Assembly: GCA_027366195.1 (NCBI GenBank)
Contig: DAHXKW010000075.1
Span: 1-6,583, forward strand
DNA: 6,583 nt
Origin: Alphaproteobacteria bacterium
GTDB lineage: Bacteria > Pseudomonadota > Alphaproteobacteria > G02398745 > G023898745
Direction of reading: 5' to 3'
The notes beneath the pieces were generated by a model. That model searched no databases and was not told the origin of the DNA. It was given only the letters and a program-made list of their open reading frames with translations. The position numbers and the translations under genes are program-made. Below are positions 1-6,498 of this stretch, one piece after another (within the stretch, counting starts at the first letter, position 1; the number at the start of each line of letters is the position of its first letter).

Positions 1-840
1 CCCAATGACGGATCCAAATCCACCAGAATTTTGTATGGCGTGGATTGAACTTAGAAAATCTTCATCTGATGTTTTTTCTCCCCCCGAAAAAAGGACTATT
101 CTTTTTTTAGCAAAAGCACAGCGCAAAACATGTCTGATTCTATTTTCTAAAGAGGTAAGATCTACGTGCTGAAATTGTTTGATTAAATTTTTATTCCAAA
201 TTTTATCAGAAGGTAATTTCGCCTTAATAATGTGTGCACCTAGTAAGGAAGCTATGTGTATAGCATATCCTGTAAGATCGATACATATTTCGTCTATTTT
301 TTGCATGTCAGGGCTTTTGGGATAAGACCAAATGATCACAACCAAACCTTTTGACTTAGCTTCCTTTGCAATCTCAGCAACTTCTTCATACATGGAATAT
401 GAATCTTCTGATCCGGGGTAAATTGTGAAGCCAATACCCGTACATCCTAAACGTACGGCATCATCGACAGAGGCTGTTATAGCTTGATAACGTTTTGCAC
501 TATCCTGGGGCATCATGTTATTGTTTGAATTTAATTTCAAAACTAAAGGTATTTTTCCTAGAAACTGATCAACAGATGCTTCAAGAATACCCAAAGGTGC
601 GGCTAGCGCGTTTAGCCTACCACCACAGGCCAATTTGAAATGGAAAAAAGGATCAAAACCATGAGGAAATTCGCCAAACACTTGATCAGGGCCAATCTCG
701 AACCCTTGATCGATTGAATACATAACGATTTTACCAGTATGTCTTAGTGCCCCATGTGTAAGGATTTTGTACAGGTTTTGTCGTACAGCAGGAATGTCTG
801 ATGAATAGTGATTAATGATTTTTTGTATAATCTGATTCAT
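1..840 (-). CDS. Class I fructose-bisphosphate aldolase, DhnA/FbaB type (3' end beyond window)
   Basis: I translated 280 codons from the ATG at 840; the gene is cut by the left window edge. The family usually has about 300 residues, so only a short C-terminal piece is missing. The protein cleaves fructose-1,6-bisphosphate to dihydroxyacetone phosphate and glyceraldehyde-3-phosphate, or the reverse, through a lysine Schiff base in the cytoplasm. Visible family marks: SIDQGFEIGP at 42-51, with the conserved Asp44; the IIWSYP strand at 169-174, with Trp171 and Tyr173 spaced as in archaeal DhnA-type enzymes; IIKAKLP at 204-210, which carries the Schiff-base lysine (most likely Lys206); and the phosphate-binding SGGEKTSDEDF at 252-262. 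An in-frame TAA lies directly before the ATG, so no longer start is possible. AGAAGG lies 15 nt upstream, rather far for a ribosome site. It sits 42 nt downstream of the 91-codon gene and may be co-transcribed with it. A related DhnA-family aldolase with another substrate cannot be excluded. Confidence 0.92.
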   Translation of the reverse strand, partial: MNQIIQKIINHYSSDIPAVRQNLYKILTHGALRHTGKIVMYSIDQGFEIGPDQVFGEFPHGFDPFFHFKLACGGRLNALAAPLGILEASVDQFLGKIPLVLKLNSNNNMMPQDSAKRYQAITASVDDAVRLGCTGIGFTIYPGSEDSYSMYEEVAEIAKEAKSKGLVVIIWSYPKSPDMQKIDEICIDLTGYAIHIASLLGAHIIKAKLPSDKIWNKNLIKQFQHVDLTSLENRIRHVLRCAFAKKRIVLFSGGEKTSDEDFLSSIHAIQNSGGFGSVIG

Positions 841-882
841 TTAAAAATTCGAGTACCTTCTATTATTCAGATGTAGCACAGT

Positions 883-1158
883 TTAGTCGGCAGGGAAAAC
901 GGAGTATCCGGCATTCTCAAGTGCTTGTCTGATTTGTTGACCATCCACAGGTTCAGCAAAACAATGTGTATGAGTTCCGTTATTATTTGATTTCTGAATG
1001 GTCCAGCAAAATGAAGATACTCCTTTTTCTCTCATTTTATTGGAGATGTCACCGTAACAGGCTAACGATTCTATGGTTGGGGTAAATATCAGTTCTGCTA
1101 CCTGTTGTTCTGTTAGAGGTCTATTGTTTGCAAGACACTCTAAAAAGAGGTGAAGCAC
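883..1158 (-). CDS. Hypothetical protein, 91 codons, between gyrA and the aldolase gene
   Basis: I do not recognise this protein. The open frame uses GTG at 1158, directly preceded by an in-frame TAA, and ends with ...GYSVFPAD. No Shine-Dalgarno sequence is visible before the GTG, and the next in-frame Met is residue 42, so the start is uncertain. Residues 1-47 are predominantly helical in character, and the stretch RPLTEQQVAELI followed by DISNKMREKGV has the look of a small helix-turn-helix fold. The second half (SFCWTIQKS..., THTHCFAEP, IRQALENAGYSVF) reads like alternating strand and helix. Both are impressions only. There is no signal peptide or membrane segment. It lies 84 nt after the gyrA stop and 42 nt before the aldolase start, in the same orientation. 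It is probably real because of its protein-like composition and its snug position between two genes. Confidence 0.6.
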   Translation of the reverse strand: MLHLFLECLANNRPLTEQQVAELIFTPTIESLACYGDISNKMREKGVSSFCWTIQKSNNNGTHTHCFAEPVDGQQIRQALENAGYSVFPAD

Positions 1159-1242
1159 TTATGATCAAAAATTTATGTTCTTAAACAATATTATTTAATA
1201 TTCGTTCTTGAAATACAAAAATATATAAAATTTTATAATAAT
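1159..1242. other. AT-rich spacer with two AT-only palindromes downstream of gyrA
   Basis: This spacer holds two perfect palindromes made only of A and T: a 14-bp one at 1224-1237 (TATAAAATTTTATA) and a 16-bp one at 1187-1202 (seven-base arms around TT). Neither has a GC stem or a following T-run, so neither is a convincing intrinsic terminator for gyrA. They could be chance products of the base composition. Confidence 0.5.
1190..1218 (-). promoter_or_regulatory. Candidate sigma70 promoter for the 91-codon gene and aldolase gene
   Basis: On the minus strand, TTGTAT (1218-1213) is separated by 17 nt from AATAAT (1195-1190), which matches the -10 consensus at five of six positions. A start near 1183 would give a leader of about 24 nt before the GTG at 1158. 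The whole gap from 1159 to 1242 is very AT-rich, so chance matches are likely. Confidence 0.35.
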
Positions 1243-3873
1243 TTAATCTTCTATTTTTGTAACATTTACTACATGCTCGTCTTTTTCAAGTCGCATGATT
1301 ATGACACCTTGTGTGCGTCTTCCTGCAACGCGAATATCATTCACACCACAACGAAGCAGACGTCCTTTGTTTGTAATTAGCATAATGTGATCTTGTTCTT
1401 TTACTGGGAAAGCATTGGCAACTTTTCCAGTCTTAGATGATAGCAAAATAGCATTAGCACCCATCCCACCTCGGCCCGTGGTCCGATATTCATAACCTGA
1501 AGTGCGTTTACCATATCCGTGATCTGTAATAGTCAAAATAAATTGTTCATGATTCTGGAGTTCTAATAAACGTTCTTCCGATAATGTTCCTGATACATTT
1601 TCTTCTCCTTCGACATCGTGATCTGCACCTCGTGCGCGCAAATATAAAGCACGTTCTGTTGGATCAATATTAAATCCTTCTAAGATAGAGGCAGAAATGA
1701 TTTGATCGTCATGCGCTAGTTTAATACCACGAACACCTGTTGATGTTCGTCCTGAAAAAATACGAACATCATTTACATCAAAGCGGATAAATAAACCTTT
1801 TCTGGTATTCAATAAAACAGTGTTATCATTTTGACACATTCTAACGGCTACTAGTGTTTCCCCATCCTCAAGGATCATGGCGCGTTTCCCATTGCTTTGA
1901 ATTCGTTCAAAATCGCTTACGGAATTTCGGCGGACTTGGCCAGTTGATGTTACAAATAATAAGCTGCAGCTGTCGTCTATGTTCTTTGATACGTCAAGAA
2001 TAGAAGTAACTTTTTCATCTTTGCTAATGGGAAGAAGGTTGACTATAGCGCGTCCTTTTGCTTGGGGTGTGCCTATGGGGATTTGATAAACAGGAATACG
2101 ATAAACTTGCCCTTTGTTTGTAAAAAATAATAGTCGATCATGTGTATTTGCTACGATGATATCTTCAACATAATCCTCTTCTTTCATGGTCATGCCACTT
2201 CGGCCTTTTCCACCACGTAGTTGTGCCCTATAACTATCCAGTGGAACACGTTTTACATAACCAGAAAAGCTCATTGTAACGACCATTTCTTCAGAAGGAA
2301 TTAGGTCTTCATCATCAAGTTCTTCTTCTACAGGTACAATCTCTGATCGACGCGGTGTTGGATATTCAGCTTTGATTTGCTTGAATTCTTCCACCATAAT
2401 TGCTCTGATACGTTCGGGTCTGTTTAAGATATCCATGTAATCTTTAATGTTATTCATTGTGTTTTGGAGGTCGTTTTTGATTTCTTCTTGTTCCATTCCT
2501 GTTAGTTTGTGTAAACGTAAATCCAAAATAGCATTGGCCTGCATTTCAGATAAGCGATAGAGACTGCTTTGTTCAGTCTGAGCACCTTGCAACAAAGTCA
2601 AATAAGGTTTAATGTCTGTAGCATCCCAATTTTCTTGCATTAATTTTTCAAGCGCTGACTTGCGGTCAGCAGCCGATTTGATCATGGCAATGATTTGATC
2701 GATATGTGCCAAGGCAATGGCAAACCCTATCAATATATGCGCTTTTTCACGTGCCTTTTCTAAGAAAAACCTGGTACGTCTTACGATCACATCGTAGCGA
2801 AATTCAAGAAAGCAGGTGAGAGAAGCTTTTAATCCTAATGTTTGAGGAACACCTTTTACCAGCGCAAGAACATTTGCTGGAAAATTTGTTTGCAAAGGTG
2901 TGTTCTTATAAAGTTGGTTTAAAATAACTTGTCCATTACCGTCACGCTTAATTTCAACAACAATGCGGATACCCTGACGGTTAGATTCATCGCGAATTTC
3001 AGAAATCCCCTCAATGACTTTATCTCGACTGAGTTCACCAATTTTTTCAACCAGTTTTGCTTTGTTAACTTGATAAGGAATTTCTGTGATGATTATTGCT
3101 TCTTTATCACCTTTTAATTCTTCGATAATGGCTTTGCCGCGCATAATAATACTGCCACGTCCTGTCTTGAAAGCACTGAGAATACCCGATGTGCCTAATA
3201 TTTGACCACCTGTTGGAAAATCAGGACCTTTTACGTATTCCATAATTTGGGCTAAATCCATTTCTGGATTTTCAATTAATGCACAACAGGCATCTAATAA
3301 TTCACCCAGATTATGCGGTGGAATATTGGTTGCCATACCAACAGCGATACCGCTGGTACCATTCAGCAGCATATTGGGAACGCGGGTTGGTAAAACAGTG
3401 GGTTCTTGCAAAGATCCATCATAGTTTGGCCTGAACGCAACAGTATCACAGTCAAGATCGGCTAGGATTTCTTTAGATAATTTGGCCATACGGGCTTCTG
3501 TATAACGCATAGCAGCGGCAGCATCGCCATCGATCGAGCCAAAGTTACCCTGACCATCGATCAAGGTCATGCTCATACTAAAGTCTTGAGCCATACGAAC
3601 CATAGTTTCATAGATGGCGCTATCACCGTGGGGATGATATTTACCCATGACTTCACCGACAATCAAAGCTGATTTTCGGTGTGGTTTTGTATGGTCAAAC
3701 CCCAAACGTTTTAACACATATAAAATACGACGGTGTACAGTTTTAAAACCATCGCGTGCATCAGGGAGAGCGCGAGCCACAATCACGCTCATGGCATAGT
3801 CAAGATAGGACCGTCGCATCTCGTCTTCTAGAGGGATACGTTTTATATCATCGAATGCTGTTTGGGAAGACAT
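1243..3873 (-). CDS. gyrA: DNA gyrase subunit A
   Basis: This is a complete 876-residue GyrA; the E. coli protein has 875. With GyrB it forms the A2B2 type II topoisomerase that introduces negative supercoils using ATP. The winged-helix breakage-reunion domain is clear: the HPHGD segment at 80-84 and the catalytic tyrosine in AAAMRYTEAR at Tyr124 (E. coli Tyr122). The quinolone-resistance region has Ser85 (equivalent to E. coli Ser83) and Glu89 (equivalent to Asp87). Glu there is natural in many bacteria, so resistance cannot be inferred. A tower and coiled-coil segment follows, and the C-terminal beta-pinwheel starts near residue 525. The GyrA box at 551-557 reads QLRGGKG instead of the usual QRRGGKG. 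There is no long acidic tail. The ATG at 3873 is chosen because an in-frame TAG lies four codons upstream and the N-terminus (DIKRIPLEDEMRRSYLDYAM) fits the family. No strong Shine-Dalgarno is seen. The frame is intact. Confidence 0.99.
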   Translation of the reverse strand: MSSQTAFDDIKRIPLEDEMRRSYLDYAMSVIVARALPDARDGFKTVHRRILYVLKRLGFDHTKPHRKSALIVGEVMGKYHPHGDSAIYETMVRMAQDFSMSMTLIDGQGNFGSIDGDAAAAMRYTEARMAKLSKEILADLDCDTVAFRPNYDGSLQEPTVLPTRVPNMLLNGTSGIAVGMATNIPPHNLGELLDACCALIENPEMDLAQIMEYVKGPDFPTGGQILGTSGILSAFKTGRGSIIMRGKAIIEELKGDKEAIIITEIPYQVNKAKLVEKIGELSRDKVIEGISEIRDESNRQGIRIVVEIKRDGNGQVILNQLYKNTPLQTNFPANVLALVKGVPQTLGLKASLTCFLEFRYDVIVRRTRFFLEKAREKAHILIGFAIALAHIDQIIAMIKSAADRKSALEKLMQENWDATDIKPYLTLLQGAQTEQSSLYRLSEMQANAILDLRLHKLTGMEQEEIKNDLQNTMNNIKDYMDILNRPERIRAIMVEEFKQIKAEYPTPRRSEIVPVEEELDDEDLIPSEEMVVTMSFSGYVKRVPLDSYRAQLRGGKGRSGMTMKEEDYVEDIIVANTHDRLLFFTNKGQVYRIPVYQIPIGTPQAKGRAIVNLLPISKDEKVTSILDVSKNIDDSCSLLFVTSTGQVRRNSVSDFERIQSNGKRAMILEDGETLVAVRMCQNDNTVLLNTRKGLFIRFDVNDVRIFSGRTSTGVRGIKLAHDDQIISASILEGFNIDPTERALYLRARGADHDVEGEENVSGTLSEERLLELQNHEQFILTITDHGYGKRTSGYEYRTTGRGGMGANAILLSSKTGKVANAFPVKEQDHIMLITNKGRLLRCGVNDIRVAGRRTQGVIIMRLEKDEHVVNVTKIED

Positions 3874-3901
3874 ATGATTATGAATCTATTGTATCTAGGG
3901 T

Positions 3902-3910
3902 AGTATACCA
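3902..3910 (-). promoter_or_regulatory. Candidate extended -10 promoter of gyrA
   Basis: On the minus strand this reads TGGTATACT, which is the TGn extension plus a -10 hexamer TATACT (3907-3902). No good -35 box lies 17-18 nt upstream, as is common for extended -10 promoters. A start near 3895 would leave a leader of about 22 nt before the gyrA ATG. It lies in the 62-nt gap after the symporter stop, which shows no terminator hairpin, so read-through from the symporter gene is also possible. Confidence 0.5.
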
Positions 3911-3935
3911 TGTTTAGAAGGTGTTTAGCAGGCTC

Positions 3936-5231
3936 TTAGAATGCGATTTCGCGGTGAAGTTTTATGATGCTGAACATGTTGATGAATAATAGCAGACCAC
4001 TGCAAAATGCCATGATTGTTTGTGGCGTTGAATTGTCGCAAAAGGAAAAAACTATTAAAGCAGGTAGAGCATAGAATGAATACACGATCTTTCCCCAACG
4101 CTCAGAAATAAAAGTAGCTGATTTATAGCCTATCGTTAAGAAACTAATAATCGTAGTAAAACCAGCTAAGAATAATAAAACAGCCATAAAATCTTTGGCA
4201 TAGCGAAAATGCATATGAAATGTTTCGGTTACTAAAAAGTTATGAGGGCAACCTGTAGTCCAAACGCCAGAACATAAAACAACAAGAATACTTAAAGAGC
4301 AAATGAATGTATTGCTGAACAAACTGATCATTGAAAATTTTGCTTGCATGCGAGGATCTTGAGCGCTTGTTTCAGATTGAATCATAGAATCATATCCAAC
4401 CCCAATATCGCCCGCATATACGGCACGTGATACACCTTCTTTCATGGTTATTAAAAATGAGCTTCCGATGAATCCCCCTACAGCGGCATGACCTGTGAAA
4501 GCACTTTGAAAAACCGTTGCTAAAAGGTGAGGGAGTTTTTCATAGCTAATCCCGATAACGTAAAGACATAAAACGATGTATATCAGCAAAAATATGGGCA
4601 TAAGGACGGAACAAATATTGGCCAAACGACGTATGCCACCTATAGCTGAAAATATCGTAAGACCTAGCAAACTAAAAATAGCCGCAAATTTATTGATGGG
4701 ATACGTTTGATAAACTGTCTCAGCCACAACAGAAAATTGATAAACCTCACATCCATAAATGCACATTAGTCCTGCAGCAAATTTTCCGAACAAAGGGGAT
4801 TTAAAAGCATGTTGTGCCACGTACATAAAGCCACCGTTGTAAAAACCATCTGGTTTTTGAATGCGATATTTAATGCCAAGGAATATCTCACTGTATTTAA
4901 CAAGCATGCCCATAAAAGATGCTAGCCACAACCAAAACAATACGCCAGGTCCTCCGATGGCAAATCCTGCAGCAACATTCACTATGTTGCCGATACCGAT
5001 CGACCCTCCGACAGAAGCAAAGTATAACTTTAAAGGGTGGATTCCACCATGTCCTTTTGTTTCTGTATAAATTAAAAATGTTTTTACCTGCGTAAATATA
5101 TGACGCAAAACGCGGAACTGAAATCCTTTGGTTAGGTAGGTTAGCCACGAACCAAAAGCAATTAAGAATGGTACGCCAATGTATTCCCAGTAAAACACAT
5201 TGGCATTATTTAGCCATTCTACTAATGTCAT
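3936..5231 (-). CDS. Alanine/glycine:cation symporter (AGCS) family protein, divergent
   Basis: This is a 431-residue, highly hydrophobic inner-membrane protein with roughly ten to eleven membrane segments. It belongs to the sodium:alanine symporter family, which imports alanine, glycine or similar amino acids with Na+ or H+. Family marks: the GIGNIVNV segment at 79-86; the GGPGVLFWLWLASFMGMLVKYSE block at 93-115; a YR followed by DGFYNGGFMYV at 122-138; and GVSRAVYAGDIGVGYDS at 266-282. Two signatures are altered: GTGN reads GIGN, and the canonical SNEAG reads AGDIG (273-277). The protein is therefore not a typical member, and its substrate is uncertain. The frame is open further upstream but would run into the tRNA gene. 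The ATG at 5231 gives MTLVEWLNNAN, which fits the family's N-terminus. GTG at 5246 is a possible alternative. No strong Shine-Dalgarno is visible. It lies 43 nt downstream of tRNA-Leu and 62 nt before gyrA. Confidence 0.93.
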   Translation of the reverse strand: MTLVEWLNNANVFYWEYIGVPFLIAFGSWLTYLTKGFQFRVLRHIFTQVKTFLIYTETKGHGGIHPLKLYFASVGGSIGIGNIVNVAAGFAIGGPGVLFWLWLASFMGMLVKYSEIFLGIKYRIQKPDGFYNGGFMYVAQHAFKSPLFGKFAAGLMCIYGCEVYQFSVVAETVYQTYPINKFAAIFSLLGLTIFSAIGGIRRLANICSVLMPIFLLIYIVLCLYVIGISYEKLPHLLATVFQSAFTGHAAVGGFIGSSFLITMKEGVSRAVYAGDIGVGYDSMIQSETSAQDPRMQAKFSMISLFSNTFICSLSILVVLCSGVWTTGCPHNFLVTETFHMHFRYAKDFMAVLLFLAGFTTIISFLTIGYKSATFISERWGKIVYSFYALPALIVFSFCDNSTPQTIMAFCSGLLLFINMFSIIKLHREIAF

Positions 5232-5274
5232 ATGCTCATAACCCACTATTATCCAGAAAAATAGGTGGAAAAAA

Positions 5275-5358
5275 TGGTGCCCCCAGGGAGACTCGAACTC
5301 CCACACCAAAGGTAGTAGATTTTGAGTCTACCGCGTCTACCGATTCCGCCACAGGGGC
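5275..5358 (-). tRNA. tRNA-Leu (anticodon CAA)
   Basis: An 84-nt class II tRNA with an encoded 3' CCA (5277-5275). The acceptor stem GCCCCTG pairs with TGGGGGC (five Watson-Crick pairs plus two G-U pairs). The anticodon stem GTAGA/TCTAC closes the loop CTCAAAA, which places anticodon CAA at 5324-5322, reading UUG. The variable arm is long, with an ACC/GGT stem around TTT. The T arm has stem GGGAG/CTCCC and loop TTCGAGT. The long variable arm and the anticodon both identify leucine. A run of six T directly follows the CCA on the minus strand, but the symporter gene follows after 43 nt, so co-transcription is possible. Confidence 0.98.
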
Positions 5359-5367
5359 CATAACGAG

Positions 5368-5396
5368 ATAGTATCAAATTCAAAGATCCTGGGCAA
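5368..5396 (-). promoter_or_regulatory. Candidate sigma70 promoter of tRNA-Leu
   Basis: On the minus strand TTGCCC (5396-5391) is followed after 17 nt by TACTAT (5373-5368). Each hexamer matches consensus at four of six positions. A start near 5361 would leave only about three nucleotides before the mature tRNA, a short but possible leader. Confidence 0.4.
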
Positions 5397-5533
5397 ATTT
5401 TATTATTCCTCTAGCCAAGATTGAGAGAGGCAACAGTATATTTTTTTGTCATCACTCTCAGTGTAGATTTTTCCATGAGTTAATTTATCTAAATTAAAGG
5501 GTTTTTGCTAGGTTTGTTTGTGTGCTAATTTAA
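5397..5533. other. Gene-free spacer between tRNA-Leu promoter and the inverted-repeat cassette
   Basis: I see no gene, RNA or convincing terminator here. There is a weak six-base inverted pair (TGAGAG at 5422-5427, CTCTCA at 5455-5460) with a 27-nt loop containing a run of seven T (5441-5447). The stem is too short and the loop too long for a clear call. The region is T-rich on the plus strand. Confidence 0.5.
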
Positions 5534-5564
5534 CGATCGTTTTGTGAGCGGATTTTCATCTGAT
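5534..5564 (+). repeat. Left 31-bp inverted repeat of the cassette
   Basis: This copy begins CGATCGTTTTGTGAGCGG and ends ...CATCTGAT. Positions 5537-5564 are a perfect reverse complement of 6499-6526 (28 bp); adding the outer three bases gives 31 bp with one mismatch (A at 5536). Its outer end overlaps a 10-bp palindrome AACGATCGTT at 5532-5541. It directly follows the stop codon of the cysteine-rich protein gene, so it would lie in the 3' end of that transcript. Confidence 0.93.
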
Positions 5565-5977
5565 TAGCTACTTGATTTTTTTTGTTCAAGACATTTTTTT
5601 TCTGCCAATTGAGCTAGGTGCCGACAATTTCGAAAAAGAGGGTGATATTTTTCTTTACAAGAGTCGAAAACGTCAGCAATACATCTCCAATCCGTACTTA
5701 TTATCCCTGGGGATTCTTTTTTTATTGGAGCGCACTCATATTTTGGTGGGGGCTTTTTACGTATTTCAAAACCACATTCTTGCATTGCTCCAACCTTACG
5801 CCAACATCTACTGTCCATCACATCACCACTTTCATCTAATAATGCTAAACAAACATGAGGTGCAATATATGGTATAATAAACAAATGTTCATAACACTTG
5901 TTTATTGTATGGAAAGATTGAGGAATTGATTCACTTGTATTTGCTGCAGATAGTAAAAAAAATGTTAAGAAAAAAAT
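5564..5977 (-). CDS. Putative secreted cysteine-rich protein of unknown function, AUU start proposed
   Basis: I do not recognise the family. The frame is open from 6017 to the stop at 5566-5564 but has no ATG at its head. A strong Shine-Dalgarno GGAGGT (5988-5983) stands 6 nt before an ATT at 5977 and 3 nt before another ATT at 5980. Starting at 5977 gives 137 residues with a hydrophobic N-terminal stretch (IFFLTFFLLSAA) and a plausible signal-peptidase site after SAA, so I infer export. The next alternative, TTG at 5884, removes the signal peptide and leaves 106 residues. The mature part holds nine cysteines in about 125 residues, including NKCYEH, SRCWRK, DWRCIAD and RNCRHL, and has a Lys/Gln/Ser tail; this suits disulfide-bonded extracytoplasmic proteins. 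It follows the lipoprotein gene in the same frame, separated by one stop and 42 nt. The alternative is an ATG at 5990 with a one-base insertion in the T7 tract (5976-5970), which would make it a frameshifted gene. Confidence 0.55.
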   Translation of the reverse strand: MFFLTFFLLSAANTSESIPQSFHTINKCYEHLFIIPYIAPHVCLALLDESGDVMDSRCWRKVGAMQECGFEIRKKPPPKYECAPIKKESPGIISTDWRCIADVFDSCKEKYHPLFRNCRHLAQLAEKKCLEQKKSSS

Positions 5978-5982
5978 AATTG

Positions 5983-5990
5983 ACCTCCAT
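5983..5990 (-). promoter_or_regulatory. Strong ribosome binding site before a non-ATG start
   Basis: The minus strand reads ATGGAGGT, containing a full GGAGG core, the best ribosome site in the window. The only ATG nearby is part of this site itself and opens a frame that ends after about 19 codons. The following ATT codons at 5980 and 5977 are in the long frame, at 3 and 6 nt from GGAGG-T respectively. Confidence 0.6.
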
Positions 5991-6019
5991 CTATCAGATA
6001 ATTTTATATGGATTAGGCT

Positions 6020-6448
6020 TTACCACAGACCAAACACTTCTTTCTTTTGTGTTTTTGGATTATTTCGTAATGACAAATGTCGCGAACCAGCAGTAATCAT
6101 TTCTTGATTTGGATGCGATTTTATCAACTTTAAAATTTCTTCTTCACTGATGTGAAGTTGTTGCATACTCTGCAAAACTGGCGTGCTGAATAAAACATTC
6201 TCTCTTTCAATTGGTTGCGGAAGAGGAGGTCCGGTGTATCCATCACGCATCGAAATCAGACTGTACCATATAGCTGGCAATGAAAAAATCGATACCACCG
6301 ATGTACACATAAATGGTCTTCGTTGAAAAGTCCTCATACAACGCGACACATAACCATTTAAATATGGTTTCTTATTTGTCACAATCTGACTTGAGTCAGT
6401 GCATGCACCAAGTAATAGCATGATTAAACAAAACATTTGATAAACCAC
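6020..6448 (-). CDS. Putative small lipoprotein of unknown function
   Basis: I do not recognise the family. The frame gives 142 residues from GTG at 6448. ATG codons at 6436 and 6421 are alternatives but shorten the hydrophobic leader. The N-terminus MVYQMFCLIMLLLGAC is hydrophobic and ends in a lipobox-like LGAC with Cys16, followed by Thr-Asp-Ser-Ser, so I infer a lipid-anchored envelope protein. The leader lacks the usual Arg or Lys. The open frame extends to 6499 without an ATG and includes RGKQ, which would supply charge if translation began earlier at an unusual codon. A second hydrophobic stretch (SVVSIFSLPAIWYSLI, about 50-65) follows an Arg-rich segment with Met38, which could act as an internal start of a membrane-anchored form. 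The C-terminal third is polar (QLHISEEEILKLIKSHPNQ) and ends KKEVFGLW. No Shine-Dalgarno is clear. It is the first gene of the cassette and lies directly inside the right repeat. Confidence 0.55.
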   Translation of the reverse strand: MVYQMFCLIMLLLGACTDSSQIVTNKKPYLNGYVSRCMRTFQRRPFMCTSVVSIFSLPAIWYSLISMRDGYTGPPLPQPIERENVLFSTPVLQSMQQLHISEEEILKLIKSHPNQEMITAGSRHLSLRNNPKTQKKEVFGLW

Positions 6449-6467
6449 AAAAATTACTACTGACCAC

Positions 6468-6473
6468 AGTATA
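6468..6473 (-). promoter_or_regulatory. Candidate -10 box of the cassette promoter
   Basis: The minus strand reads TATACT, a five-of-six match to the -10 consensus, about 20 nt before the GTG at 6448. Possible -35 regions are poor: a T-rich TTTTGG at 17 nt, or TTGGTT at 15 nt. A start near 6461 would make a leader of about 12 nt. The box lies inside the right inverted repeat, so the cassette would carry its own promoter. Confidence 0.35.
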
Positions 6474-6498
6474 AGCTGTTTTCCCCTAAACCAAAAAT

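Noticed and set aside
1224..1237. AT-only palindrome as a gyrA terminator
   Set aside because: No GC stem, so it would not be a stable intrinsic terminator.
2929..3117. Plus-strand 62-codon frame within gyrA
   Set aside because: Antisense shadow of gyrA, with low-complexity Asn/Phe composition.
3493..3600. Quinolone-resistance mutation in gyrA
   Set aside because: Ser85 is the sensitive-type residue, and Glu at 89 occurs naturally in many bacteria.
4861..5148. Frames on both strands within the symporter gene (69 and 83 codons)
   Set aside because: Out-of-frame or antisense shadows of the well-supported symporter.
5232..5309. N-terminal extension of the symporter to 5309
   Set aside because: It would begin inside the tRNA gene, and the ATG at 5231 matches the usual start of the family.
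5168..5371. Plus-strand frame containing a RETRTPTP-like segment
   Set aside because: It is the reverse complement of tRNA-Leu plus the symporter start; this peptide is a familiar false product of antisense tRNA.
5524..5568. GCTAAT...ATTAGC pair around the left repeat as a hairpin terminator
   Set aside because: Only six pairs with a 33-nt loop and no following U-run on the minus strand.
5618..5839. Plus-strand 73-codon frame
   Set aside because: Shadow frame within the same region, aromatic-rich from T-rich DNA, with no support.
5572..5877. Plus-strand 101-codon frame opposite the cysteine-rich gene
   Set aside because: No ribosome site, opposite to all neighbours, and the minus frame has a strong ribosome site and a signal-peptide-like start.
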